Below are positions 33,225-41,619 of a stretch of DNA of 64,000 nt, piece by piece. The stretch comes from Methylobacterium sp. E-066 (GTDB taxonomy: Bacteria; Pseudomonadota; Alphaproteobacteria; Rhizobiales; Beijerinckiaceae): contig NZ_JAKSYO010000215.1 of assembly GCF_022829635.1 (NCBI RefSeq), positions 1-64,000 of the forward strand, read 5' to 3'. Both the position numbers and the translations under genes were made by a program. The notes beneath the pieces are model-generated. The model was given only the letters and a program-made list of their open reading frames with translations, made no database searches and was not told where the DNA came from. How positions within the stretch are numbered: the first letter of the stretch is position 1; every line of letters starts with the position of its first letter.

Positions 33225-34682
33225 TCAGCTCAGGCGCAGCAGGCCCGCGACGTCGCGCATGGTCCCGACCGTCTCGAGGGTGAGGACGGTGTCGATCAGC
33301 CGGGACGTCCGGTCCGCGCCGAGGACCGGCGCCATCAGGTCGCGGCATTTCGTGACCACCTCCGCGCGCGGCATCGGGTTGTCGGCCGTGCCGCGGACCG
33401 CGAGCACCTTGTCGGTCAGCACCGTCCCGTCTGTCAGCGCGATCTCCACGATGGCGGCGCGGGCTGGTTCGAGGCGTTCCAGCTCGTCGCTCGGGACCAG
33501 CCGGACCTTGGCGCGCAGGCGCAGGACCGTCGGATCGGCCATGCGGTCCTTGTCGTGCGCCGCCTGGAACGAGGCCGTCCCGTCGAGCAGCATGATCGCC
33601 ACCATGTGCTGGAGGCAGATGTCGGGCATGTCGCGGTTGTCGACGACCCGCGCCTCGGTGTGGGCGACGCGGACGGTAACCGATCCGATTGCTTCGGGGT
33701 CGACGGACCGGCGCTGCAGGATGTTGCTCAGGGCATCCAGCGGCGCCTGGATCGGGGAACCGACCGTCCATTTCTTGATGTTGGTACGGGTGATCTCGTA
33801 GCGCTCGCCCAACTCTGCCGTCAGCGCGTCCAGGCGGGCATCGGGCGCGTAGGCCAGGAAGTAATTGTCCGCTCCGGAGAAGATGTCGTCGATGCCGGTG
33901 CACCCGGCCTGCACCATCAGGGCCGCGGTCAGCCCGCTGCGCGCGGGCATGCCGGCGAACACGAAGGACTTCTCGATGTGCTGCGTGTCGCGCGTCCAGG
34001 CGCCGATGCCGGATGATTGCTGGGCGGCGTAGTCGAGGACCCAGCGCATCTGCTGCGTGTCGAGCCCGGCGGCGCAGGCGGCCGCGGCCGCGGCCCCGAA
34101 GGCGCCCGCGATGGCGTGGGTGCTCTTGTGGCTGGTGTTGCGGAACGGGATCGCGTCGAAGCTGAGGGTGACGCGCGGGCCGACGTCGTAGCCCAGCGTC
34201 ACGGCGCGCAGGAAGCGCGTGCCGTCGGTCCCGAATTTCTCGGCGGCGGCGAGGGCCGCCGGCACGATCGGCGCGCCCGGATGCGACTGCGAGAACTCGT
34301 TCGAATCGTCGGTCTCGTCCGAATGCGCCAGCATGCCGTTGACCAGCGCCGCCACGAGCGGATCGGCCGTGGCTTTGGAGGCGACGAGCGTCGCGTCGCC
34401 GGAGCCGCCGTAGGAGGCCGCGAAGCTGTAGGCCGCCTTGGCCGGCAGGAGTCCGGAGCCCGACACCATGGCGGCGAAGGTGTCGAGGATGTGGTGCTTG
34501 GCCTTCTCGACGACCGCGTCCGGGAGCGCGCCGTCCCCCGCATCGGCCATGTAGGCGCTGAGCCTGGCCATGACCGGGCCGACGGTCCCACCGGCAGTCC
34601 CCTGTGCCGCGAAGGCGCGCAGCGGCATGGTCCCCAGGAGGGTACTAGCGCCTTGCAGCAGAACCCGGCGGCTCGTCCGCAT
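33225..34682 (-). CDS. Tat-exported MmgE/PrpD family protein
   Basis: 485 residues from ATG 34682, chosen because GAGG precedes it and because TSRRVLLQGASTLLGTMPLRAFA is then a clean Tat leader; a start seven codons upstream is possible. Motifs: HHILDTFAAMVSG, HSDETDDSNEFSQSHPGAP, and YAAQQSSGIGAWTRDTQHIEKSFVFAGMPARSGLTAALMVQAG. These match the 14879 protein almost segment for segment, so the two are paralogues. The pair of MmgE/PrpD genes, followed by galBC and preceded by two 2-hydroxyacid oxidising enzymes, suggests a route through exported tri/dicarboxylates. Confidence 0.85.
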   Translation of the reverse strand: MRTSRRVLLQGASTLLGTMPLRAFAAQGTAGGTVGPVMARLSAYMADAGDGALPDAVVEKAKHHILDTFAAMVSGSGLLPAKAAYSFAASYGGSGDATLVASKATADPLVAALVNGMLAHSDETDDSNEFSQSHPGAPIVPAALAAAEKFGTDGTRFLRAVTLGYDVGPRVTLSFDAIPFRNTSHKSTHAIAGAFGAAAAAACAAGLDTQQMRWVLDYAAQQSSGIGAWTRDTQHIEKSFVFAGMPARSGLTAALMVQAGCTGIDDIFSGADNYFLAYAPDARLDALTAELGERYEITRTNIKKWTVGSPIQAPLDALSNILQRRSVDPEAIGSVTVRVAHTEARVVDNRDMPDICLQHMVAIMLLDGTASFQAAHDKDRMADPTVLRLRAKVRLVPSDELERLEPARAAIVEIALTDGTVLTDKVLAVRGTADNPMPRAEVVTKCRDLMAPVLGADRTSRLIDTVLTLETVGTMRDVAGLLRLS

Positions 34683-34737
34683 CAGATGGCCTCGGTGTGA
34701 CATCGGTTCTCCGGACTGTGGGTAAAGCAGGCGGGGT

Positions 34738-35721
34738 TCAGGCGTGATCGGGGATCGGCGAGAGCACGGCCGCGCCTGAAAAGAAGGCGGCGAGGTTGCC
34801 GACGACCTGCCCGATCGTCGCCTCCATGGTCTCGGGCGAGCGGCCGGCGATGTGGGGCGACAGCACGACGTTGGGCAGGGCGCGCAAGGCCGCCGGCACC
34901 TCGGGCTCCCCCTCGATCACGTCGAGCCCCGCCCCGGCGAGGCGGCCCGCATGGAGGGCCTCGACCAGGGCGTTGGTATCCACCACGGAGCCGCGCCCCA
35001 CATTGACGAGGAAGCCGGTGGGACCGAGGGCGCCGAGGGCTTCGTGCCCGACGCAATGGCGGGTTGCTGCGCCCCCCGGCAGTGCCACGAACAGCACGTC
35101 CGCCCAGGCGCAGAGATCGCCGAGGTTCTGCGCGTAGTCCCACGGCACGTCCGCGACCGGATTGCGGTTGTGGTAGCGCACCGCCATGTCGAAGCCGACG
35201 CATCGCCTGGCGATCCGGGCGCCGATCCCGCCGAGCCCCAGGATGCCGGCGCGCTTTCCGTGCGCGCCGGGCCGAGCCGTCCCGCCCTCCCGCCAGCGGC
35301 CCGCGCGCACGGCGGCGTCGAAGCGCGGGATGTCGCGTAGCACCGCCAGGAACAGGGCGAGAGCGTGGTCGGCCACGCACGCCGCGTTGGTGCCGGTGCC
35401 GTGCGTAACGACGATCCCGCGCGCGCGGGCCGCCGCTAGGTCGACGCCCTCGTAGCCCACGCCCTGGGCGCAGATGATGCCGAGGTTCGGCAGCGCCGCA
35501 ATCAGGGTGGCAGGGATCAGCGTCGTGCCGTTTGTGACAATCGCCCGTACGCGGACCCCCAGGCGCGCGGCGACCTCCGCGCGGGCCTCGGGCGTGACGG
35601 CCTGATGCACGATGAAGTGCACTCGCAGCCGGTCGAGGGCGAAGGGCGCGAGTTCGATCGCCAGGAGCACGTCCGGCTTGATCTCGCCCACTTCGGCGGG
35701 CCGCAACGCTTCATCGCTCAT
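34738..35721 (-). CDS. D-isomer-specific 2-hydroxyacid dehydrogenase
   Basis: 327 residues. NAD(P)-binding motif GLGGIGARIARR, catalytic Arg in NVGRGSVVD, Glu in EGEPEVP and the His in LSPHIAG are all present. Activity: reversible oxidation of a D-2-hydroxyacid (glycerate, lactate, hydroxypyruvate and similar) to a 2-oxoacid in the cytoplasm. Lies 21 bp downstream of the FMN-dependent oxidase gene and 55 bp upstream of the exported MmgE/PrpD gene, so the unit handles both hydroxyacid stereoisomers. Confidence 0.92.
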   Translation of the reverse strand: MSDEALRPAEVGEIKPDVLLAIELAPFALDRLRVHFIVHQAVTPEARAEVAARLGVRVRAIVTNGTTLIPATLIAALPNLGIICAQGVGYEGVDLAAARARGIVVTHGTGTNAACVADHALALFLAVLRDIPRFDAAVRAGRWREGGTARPGAHGKRAGILGLGGIGARIARRCVGFDMAVRYHNRNPVADVPWDYAQNLGDLCAWADVLFVALPGGAATRHCVGHEALGALGPTGFLVNVGRGSVVDTNALVEALHAGRLAGAGLDVIEGEPEVPAALRALPNVVLSPHIAGRSPETMEATIGQVVGNLAAFFSGAAVLSPIPDHA

Positions 35722-35742
35722 GCACGCTCCTTCCCCGCAGTG

Positions 35743-36999
35743 TCAGGTATTCTGGGCAGCCGCGAGCCGCTGCAGGCGATCGGGCTTGAGTTCGGACAGG
35801 GTGTTCACGCCGAGCAGCCCCATGTTGCGCCTGACCTCGTCCTTCAGGATCGCGACTGCGCGCTCGACCTCGGCCTGGCCGCCCAGGGATGCGGCGTAGA
35901 GGAACGGCCGGCCGACGAACACGAAGGCGGCGCCCAGCGCCAGCGCCTTCAGCACGTCCGTGCCGCGGCGGAAGCCGCTGTCGATCATTACCGGGATCGT
36001 GCCGCCGAGCGCCGCCACCGTCGCGGGCAGGGTGCGCAGCGGCGAGACCGTTCCGTCGAGCTGGCGCCCGCCGTGGTTCGACAGGATCACCCCGTCAGCG
36101 CCGAGATCCCGGGCCGCGACCGCGTCGGCCGCCGCCATGATCCCCTTGACGACCAGCCGGCCGCGCCAGCGATCCCGGACGAGCCGCAGGTGATCCCAGC
36201 ACAGGTAATCCCGGTTGCCGAAATCCCGCAGCACCGACGCGGACAGGATCGGCGCCCCCCGCGCCGCGTAGGAATTCTCGAAGTGCGGCATGCCGTGGCG
36301 CGCCAGCGTGCGCAGGAACGTGCCCGCCGTCCAGCGCGGGGACAGGAGACCGTCGAGGGCGAGCCGCAGGCTCGGCCGGAGCGGGGTCGAGAAGCCGGTG
36401 CGGGTGATGTTCTCGCGGTTGCCGGAGATCACCGTGTCGACGGTCACGACCAGCGTGCCGAAGCCGGCGGCCGCTATCCGGTCGATCAGGGCCACGATCC
36501 GGTCGGGCTCGCCGGGCAGGTAGGCCTGGAACCACGCGTCCGGGTTGTGCGGGATCACGTCCTCCATGCGGATGAGGGAAGAGCCGCTCATGATCATCGG
36601 CACCCGCGCCGCCCGCGCGGCCGCTGCCAGCACGATGTCGCCGCGATAGGCGGCCAAGGCGCTCAGGCCCATCGGGGCGATGCCGAACGGCGCGGCATAG
36701 TCCCGGTCGAACAGCGTGGCAGCGGTGGTGCGCGCGCCGACGCCGACCAGGACGCGCGGCACGAACCCGTATTCGCGCAGCGCCCGCCAGTTGTCGTCGC
36801 GCGCGGCATTCGTCTCCGCGGCGCCAGCGATGTAGCCGAACACCGGCCGCGGCAGGTGCCGCCGCGCTGCCGCCTCGTAGTCGGCGAGGGCCAGCGCCAT
36901 GGGCTTGCCGGGCCGGCGCACCCCCGCGGCGGTTTCGGTCGCCGCCGTGCCGGGGACAGCCTCGGTATGGCCGGCCAGTCTCTTGGCGTCTGACGCCAT
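35743..36999 (-). CDS. FMN-dependent L-2-hydroxyacid oxidase/dehydrogenase
   Basis: 418 residues from ATG 36999, preceded by GGGAGAG; the open frame extends further upstream without a good start. Alpha-hydroxyacid oxidase fold: FGIAPMGLSALAAYRGDIVLAAAA, IMSGSSLIRMEDV, the catalytic His in LSNHGGRQLDGT and the flavin phosphate loop DSGFRRGTDVLKALALGAAFVFVGRP. It oxidises an L-2-hydroxyacid (lactate, glycolate, mandelate or similar) to a 2-oxoacid. First gene of the minus-strand unit that runs down to galBC. Confidence 0.9.
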   Translation of the reverse strand: MASDAKRLAGHTEAVPGTAATETAAGVRRPGKPMALALADYEAAARRHLPRPVFGYIAGAAETNAARDDNWRALREYGFVPRVLVGVGARTTAATLFDRDYAAPFGIAPMGLSALAAYRGDIVLAAAARAARVPMIMSGSSLIRMEDVIPHNPDAWFQAYLPGEPDRIVALIDRIAAAGFGTLVVTVDTVISGNRENITRTGFSTPLRPSLRLALDGLLSPRWTAGTFLRTLARHGMPHFENSYAARGAPILSASVLRDFGNRDYLCWDHLRLVRDRWRGRLVVKGIMAAADAVAARDLGADGVILSNHGGRQLDGTVSPLRTLPATVAALGGTIPVMIDSGFRRGTDVLKALALGAAFVFVGRPFLYAASLGGQAEVERAVAILKDEVRRNMGLLGVNTLSELKPDRLQRLAAAQNT

Positions 37000-37065
37000 C
37001 GCTCTCCCGTCCGATGATGGCTGGATATCACCGCACACGCGGAGCGTCGGAGTCTCAACCGTGTG

Positions 37066-37081
37066 TTTCACAAGTGTGTAA
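37066..37081. promoter_or_regulatory. Candidate operator, TTTCACA-AG-TGTGTAA
   Basis: A 16-bp inverted repeat with one mismatched pair lies 67 bp upstream of the FMN oxidase start. The sequence TGTGTTTCA...TGTG.AA recurs just upstream of the IclR gene (38430-38449), suggesting that IclR regulates both. Confidence 0.4.
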
Positions 37082-37160
37082 GATCGGCTGCTCGCTGTCC
37101 AGATGCGCCGATCGGCGAAACACGTTGAGGCACGCGGCTGATCACTGGAGCGCGACCGGC

Positions 37161-37196
37161 CCCCCTCTCCCGTTCGGGAGACGGTTGGGGTGAGGG
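37161..37196. repeat. Palindromic intergenic repeat
   Basis: CCCCTCTCCCGTTCGGGAG followed by ACGGTTGGGGTGAGGG has the form of short palindromic repeats scattered in alphaproteobacterial genomes. CTCCCG and CGGGAG form a tight stem. It could act as a transcript hairpin or be a mobile relic. Confidence 0.5.
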
Positions 37197-37450
37197 AACG
37201 TAAGGGCACAGACCTATTCAGCTTATCAGCAAACGCGCGGGGGCGCCTATTCTGGACAGCGCTCCTCCCTATCTCTCTCCCGCTCAGGAGTGGGCACCCG
37301 CGCCTCTTCGCAACGATAGGCGGCCCGCTGAAATCTGAAATCTGCACCCCTTGAACGATCCGGAGTGGGCCCCAAAAATTCATATTCGTGCATTGCTGTC
37401 GATTCGGCGTCAGGCCATCACAGGCAACGAATTCGAGCCGGAGGACGCCG

Positions 37451-38344
37451 ATGAGCCGCGACTGCCTATCCCCGCTGGCGCCCGGGCCTCTGGGCTTCGC
37501 GCTGCCGCACGGCGCCTGCGACAGCCATACGCACGTGTTCGGGCCCTACGCGCGCTACCCACTCGCGGCCGACCGTAGCTACACGCCCCCGGAGAACGAC
37601 GGCGCCGCCCTTCTCACGCAACTCGACGCGGTGGGTTTGGCTCGGTGCGTGATCGTCACCGCCAGCGCCTACGGCGACGACAACCGCGCCATGCTCGACG
37701 CACTTGCGGCGGCCCCCGACCGGCTACGCGGCGTCGCGGTCTTGTCCGAGGGCGTCAGCGAGGCCGACCTCGACGCCATGACGCATGCCGGCGTGCGCGG
37801 CGTGCGCGTCAACCTGTTCCGGCGCGACGGTCGCCAGGTCTACCGCAACGGCATGGGATTAGACGCCCTGCGGATGCTCGCGCCGCGGATGCGGGCGCGG
37901 GGATGGCACCTCCAGGCTTGGCTTCACGCGCCTGACCTGCCCGAGCTCTGGCCGAGTCTGGCGGACTGCGGCATGCCGGTGGTGATCGACCATATGGGTC
38001 GCATGAGCACGGCGCGGGGCATCGAGGATCCAGGCTTCGCGCTGCTCTGCCGGCTGGTGGCGGACGGCGCGGCCTGGACCAAGATCTCGGGGGCGGACCG
38101 CCTCACCGTCACCGGTCCTCCCTACGGCGACGTGGATCCCTTCGCCGCCGCCCTTACCGCGGCCAATCCGGAGCGCCTCGTCTGGGGCAGCGACTGGCCG
38201 CACATCAACTATTTCGGCGGCGCGACCGATCGCGGCGTCCCTTCGGACAAAGACCTGCTGCGGGCACTGCGGCGCTGGACGGACGACAGCACCCTGCACC
38301 GCATCCTGGTGGACAATCCGGCCGCGCTCTACGGCTTCCCGTGA
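37451..38344 (+). CDS. Amidohydrolase family 2 protein, LigI-like (2-pyrone-4,6-dicarboxylate lactonase type)
   Basis: 297 residues from ATG 37451, preceded by GGAGGA. TIM-barrel hydrolase with ACDSHTHVFGP near the N-terminus, GVRGVRVNLF, MPVVIDHMGR and VWGSDWPHINYF near the C-terminus. This set is shared with LigI, which opens 2-pyrone-4,6-dicarboxylate to 4-oxalomesaconate, the substrate of GalB. Related sugar-lactone and muconolactone hydrolases share the fold, so the exact lactone is not certain. Presence of galBC in the neighbouring divergent unit favours the PDC role. Confidence 0.8.
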   Translation: MSRDCLSPLAPGPLGFALPHGACDSHTHVFGPYARYPLAADRSYTPPENDGAALLTQLDAVGLARCVIVTASAYGDDNRAMLDALAAAPDRLRGVAVLSEGVSEADLDAMTHAGVRGVRVNLFRRDGRQVYRNGMGLDALRMLAPRMRARGWHLQAWLHAPDLPELWPSLADCGMPVVIDHMGRMSTARGIEDPGFALLCRLVADGAAWTKISGADRLTVTGPPYGDVDPFAAALTAANPERLVWGSDWPHINYFGGATDRGVPSDKDLLRALRRWTDDSTLHRILVDNPAALYGFP

Positions 38345-38433
38345 GTCTCCGCGCTACCGGCGCCGTCCGCCTTCCGGTATCACCGACCGGTCAGACGAAG
38401 AGGCGGGCCAGCCGAACCGATGCGGGTCATGTG

Positions 38434-38449
38434 TTTCATGGATGTGAAT
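38434..38449. promoter_or_regulatory. Second copy of the candidate IclR site
   Basis: TTTCATGGATGTGAAT, preceded by TGTG as at 37062-37065, shares TGTGTTTCA-N4-TGTG-N-AA with the site at 37066-37081. It lies about 25-30 bp upstream of the probable IclR start and may mediate autoregulation. Weak palindrome. Confidence 0.3.
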
Positions 38450-38472
38450 ATCGGTCGTGCGGTGCTGGCGCC

Positions 38473-39258
38473 TTGACGGTGCGCGCGGACGTCCCGACCG
38501 AGACGCAGGGCGCGGCCGTAAAGTCGGCGCGCCGGGTGGTCGAAGTGCTGGAGCATTTCGACCGCGTCCAGTGCCCGCAATCGCTCACCGAGATCTCGGG
38601 GGCCTTGGGCTACCCAGCCTCCAGCACCCTGGCGCTGCTCAAGAGCCTGCTCGCCCTCGACTACCTCTCGTACGATTTCGAGCGGCGCACCTACAGCCCA
38701 ACCATGCGGGTCGCCATGCTGGGCGCCTGGGTGCAGGCCTGTGTCTTCCGCGACGGGGTGCTGATCCGGCTGATGGAGGCGCTGCAGGAGGCGACCGGCG
38801 AGACCGTCGTGCTCGGCATGCAGAACGATCTCCACGTCCAGTACATCCACGTAGTCCAGGCTCGCCACCTCCTGCGCTACCACCTGCATCCCGGCACGTT
38901 CCGACCGATCCACTCCACAGCCGCCGGGCGCATGCTGCTGGCGCACCAGTCCCGCGACGCGATCGCCCGCCTCGTGCGCCAGCTCGACCGGCGCGGCGGC
39001 GTGACCCTCGACCTCGACGCCTTCTGGGACGGTCTCCAGGAAGTCCGCGTCGCCGGCTACGCGTGGTCGGCCAATCAGGTTACCGAGGGCGCCGGCACCA
39101 TGGCGATGCTGGCGCCGAAGATGGCCGACGGGCGTGCCACCGTGCTCGGCGTCGCCGGACCCTTGTCACGCCTCGAGCCCAACCGGGAGCGCATCCTCGC
39201 GAGCCTCCGCGGCATCGTCGGCCCACCGGTCGTCGAACCGAAAAATTCACGGTTGTAA
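38473..39258 (+). CDS. IclR-family transcriptional regulator
   Basis: About 262 residues. The frame is open from 38341, overlapping the amidohydrolase stop, but homology to IclR begins near KSARRVVEVLEHFDRVQCPQSLTEISGALGYPASSTLALLKSLLALDYLSYD, so TTG 38473 or GTG 38479 is a better start. The effector domain follows (VVLGMQNDLHVQYIHVVQARHLLRYH...GAGTMAMLAPKMADGRATVLGVAGPLSR). IclR proteins often regulate aromatic and carboxylate catabolism. It sits within the plus-strand catabolic block. Confidence 0.88.
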   Translation: MTVRADVPTETQGAAVKSARRVVEVLEHFDRVQCPQSLTEISGALGYPASSTLALLKSLLALDYLSYDFERRTYSPTMRVAMLGAWVQACVFRDGVLIRLMEALQEATGETVVLGMQNDLHVQYIHVVQARHLLRYHLHPGTFRPIHSTAAGRMLLAHQSRDAIARLVRQLDRRGGVTLDLDAFWDGLQEVRVAGYAWSANQVTEGAGTMAMLAPKMADGRATVLGVAGPLSRLEPNRERILASLRGIVGPPVVEPKNSRL

Positions 39259-39351
39259 ATTTCTCGGAGTTGAGCGACCCTCCGGTCCAAGACGCGCCGA
39301 TGCGCCGGGTCCCGCGTGGCCTGAGCCGGCGCCGAGGACGGGAGGAGACGG

Positions 39352-40155
39352 ATGACGAGCGGCATCGCCGAGCTTCGGGAGAAGCGCTACGACCTCGATC
39401 TGCCGTCGATGCGCGACCGGGTCTCGCCCGGGGAGTGGGAGGCGCGGGTCAACCTCGCCGCCTGCTACCGGCTGGTCGCCCTCTGGGACATGACCGACAT
39501 GATCGCGAACCACATCTCGGTTCGCGTCCCCGGCGAGCCGGAGCACTTCCTGATCAACGCCTACGGGCTGCTCTACGAGGAGATCTCCGCCTCGAACCTG
39601 GTGAAGATCGATTTCGACGGCAACATCGTCGACAAGCCCGACTTCGACTACGGCGTGAACCGCGCCGGCTTCGTGATCCACAGCGCGGTCCACCGCGCCC
39701 GGCACGAGGTCGATTGCGTGATCCACACGCACACGCCGGCCGGCATGGCGATCTCCGCCATGAAGTGCGGCCTCCTGCCGATGACCCAGACGGCGATGCG
39801 CTTCTCGACCGTCGCCTACCACGATTACGAGGGCGTGGCGGTCGATCTCGACGAGCAGAAGCGCATCGTGGACGACCTCGGCGACGCCGACCTGATGATC
39901 CTGCGCAACCACGGCCTGCTTGTGGTCGGGCCGACCGTGCCGCAGGCCTTCAGCAACATCTACCGCGCGGAACTCGCCTGCAAGGCGCAGCTGATGGCGA
40001 TGGCGGCGAGCACCGACCTGGTCCTGCCCTCCGACGCGGTGATCGCCAAAACCAACCACCTCTACCGGCCCGAGGTGCGCCGCCCATTCGGCGTGCTCGA
40101 ATGGCCCGCGCTCCTGCGCAAGCTCGACCGGATCGACCCGACCTACCGGGATTGA
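39352..40155 (+). CDS. Class II aldolase/adducin family protein
   Basis: 267 residues; start preceded by GGGAGGAG. Zinc-binding HTHTPAGMA and RNHGLLVVG motifs and the SVRVPGEPEHFLINAYGLLYEEI region define the family. Members cleave or form C-C bonds (fuculose-phosphate aldolase type) or, in aromatic catabolism, act as decarboxylases or hydroxy-acid aldolases. The stop overlaps the TTG/GTG start region of the next MmgE/PrpD gene, so the two are coupled. Confidence 0.88.
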   Translation: MTSGIAELREKRYDLDLPSMRDRVSPGEWEARVNLAACYRLVALWDMTDMIANHISVRVPGEPEHFLINAYGLLYEEISASNLVKIDFDGNIVDKPDFDYGVNRAGFVIHSAVHRARHEVDCVIHTHTPAGMAISAMKCGLLPMTQTAMRFSTVAYHDYEGVAVDLDEQKRIVDDLGDADLMILRNHGLLVVGPTVPQAFSNIYRAELACKAQLMAMAASTDLVLPSDAVIAKTNHLYRPEVRRPFGVLEWPALLRKLDRIDPTYRD

Positions 40156-40160
40156 CCGCC

Positions 40161-41549
40161 GTGACCGCGGCTCACCCCGGCACGGTGATCGAGACGCTGG
40201 CAGATCACGCGGCCTCCGAGTGCGAGCGATCGCTGCCGGAGGACGTGCTGCACCACGCCAAGCGCGCCTTGATTGACTGGTTCGCCGCGCTCCTGCCGGG
40301 CGCCGGCCTTCCGCCCGCGACCCTGCTCGCCGCGGCCCTCGCGGACGAATTCGGCGGCGCGGCGGGCAGCGGCCGCGCGGTGGTGTACGGCACTGGGCGC
40401 CGCGCCCCGCTGCGCACGGCGGCGCTGATCAACGCCACCGCCTCGCACATCATCGAGTTCGACGACATCTTTCGCGATGCGATCTACCATCCGGGCTGCC
40501 CGGTGATCGGCGCGGCGCTCGCCGCCGCGCAGACGGTCGGCGCCGACGGGGCGGCGCTGCTGCGCGCGATCGTGGTCGGCTACGAGGTCTCGACGCGCAT
40601 CGGCGTCGCGGTGCAGCCCTCGCACTACCGATACTGGCACACGACCGGCACGATCGGCACCTTCGGGGCCGCCGCCGCGACCGCCGCCCTGCTCGGCCTC
40701 GATGCCACGCGCTTCGCCCACGCGCTCGCCACCGCCGCCACCATGGCAGCCGGGCTCCAGCAGGCCTTCCGCTCGGACGCCATGTCGAAGCCGCTCCATG
40801 CCGGGCATGCCGCGGAGGCCGGCGCCCTCGCGGCGCTCGCGGCGGGCCGTGGCGTCACCGGTGCCCTTGATGTGCTGGAGGGCGAGGCCGGGTTCGGGGC
40901 CGCGATGAGCCGGGGCGCCGAGTGGGGGCACGCCGTCGATGATCTCGGGCGCCGCTACAACATCTGCGCCATGACCTTCAAGAACCACGGCTGCTGCGGT
41001 CACGCCTTCGCGGCCATCGACGCTGCCCTGGCGCTGCGGTCGGATCTCGACCTCGACGCCGTCGAAGCGATCACGGTCGGGACCTATCGGACCGCCCTCG
41101 ACGTCACTGACCGGCGCGCGGTCACAACGCCGTTCGAGGGGCGGTTCTCGACACCTTTCACGGTGGCAAGCGCCCTCGTGCACGGCAGCGTGCGGCTCGA
41201 TGCGGTCTCGCCGGAGCGCCTCGCCGATCCGCAGGTCCAGGCGCTGATGCGCCGCGTCGCGATGGTGGTCGATCCGGAATGCGACGCCGCGTTCCCGGGA
41301 CGACGCTCGGCCGTGGTGACCATCACCCTGACGGACGGGCGCCGCCTCACGCAGCGGCAGCCGACCCGCAAGGGCGACCCGGACGCACCGCTCACCGACG
41401 ACGAGCTGGCCGACAAGTTCCGCGAACTCGCCGCACCCGCCGTGGGGGACGCGGCGGCGGCCGATCTGCTGGCGGCCCTGCGCACCCTCGACATGGCCCC
41501 GGCCGGGGCGGTGGCGCGGCTCGGGCTGGGGCCGCCGATGCCGGACTAG
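40161..41549 (+). CDS. Cytoplasmic MmgE/PrpD family protein
   Basis: 462 residues from GTG 40161; TTG 40152 is an in-frame alternative overlapping the aldolase stop. It has no leader, unlike the other three in the window. Motifs: KRALIDWFAALLPGAGL, HIIEFDDIF in the acidic motif position, the KPLHAGHAAEAGALAALAA stretch and NICAMTFKNHGCCGHAF. A cytoplasmic hydro-lyase, decarboxylase or epimerase acting on a carboxylate. Its coupling with the class II aldolase suggests consecutive steps, for example dehydration or isomerisation then aldol cleavage. Confidence 0.87.
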   Translation: MTAAHPGTVIETLADHAASECERSLPEDVLHHAKRALIDWFAALLPGAGLPPATLLAAALADEFGGAAGSGRAVVYGTGRRAPLRTAALINATASHIIEFDDIFRDAIYHPGCPVIGAALAAAQTVGADGAALLRAIVVGYEVSTRIGVAVQPSHYRYWHTTGTIGTFGAAAATAALLGLDATRFAHALATAATMAAGLQQAFRSDAMSKPLHAGHAAEAGALAALAAGRGVTGALDVLEGEAGFGAAMSRGAEWGHAVDDLGRRYNICAMTFKNHGCCGHAFAAIDAALALRSDLDLDAVEAITVGTYRTALDVTDRRAVTTPFEGRFSTPFTVASALVHGSVRLDAVSPERLADPQVQALMRRVAMVVDPECDAAFPGRRSAVVTITLTDGRRLTQRQPTRKGDPDAPLTDDELADKFRELAAPAVGDAAAADLLAALRTLDMAPAGAVARLGLGPPMPD

Positions 41550-41619
41550 GCGGACGCGCCGCAAGACCTTACCCGCCAGAGCCGCGAGATCGGCCGGCGG
41601 CCTCCAGGGAGGAGAGCGC

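Larger units (their letters stand above)
37000..37450. other. Divergent promoter region between oxidase and amidohydrolase
   Basis: 451 bp without a gene. It holds a candidate regulator palindrome (37066-37081), a repeat-like palindromic tract (37161-37196) and a related CTCTCCC-rich copy near 37270-37290. Promoters for both directions must lie here. Confidence 0.5.

Noticed and set aside
31591..33903. A 770-aa minus-strand frame across two MmgE/PrpD genes, and a similar 649-aa plus-strand frame
   Set aside because: Both are low-complexity shadows of the MmgE/PrpD genes in other frames.
35605..36993. A 462-aa plus-strand open frame opposite the FMN oxidase
   Set aside because: Arg/Gly/His-rich composition typical of an antisense shadow in high-GC DNA; the minus strand encodes clear enzymes with catalytic motifs.
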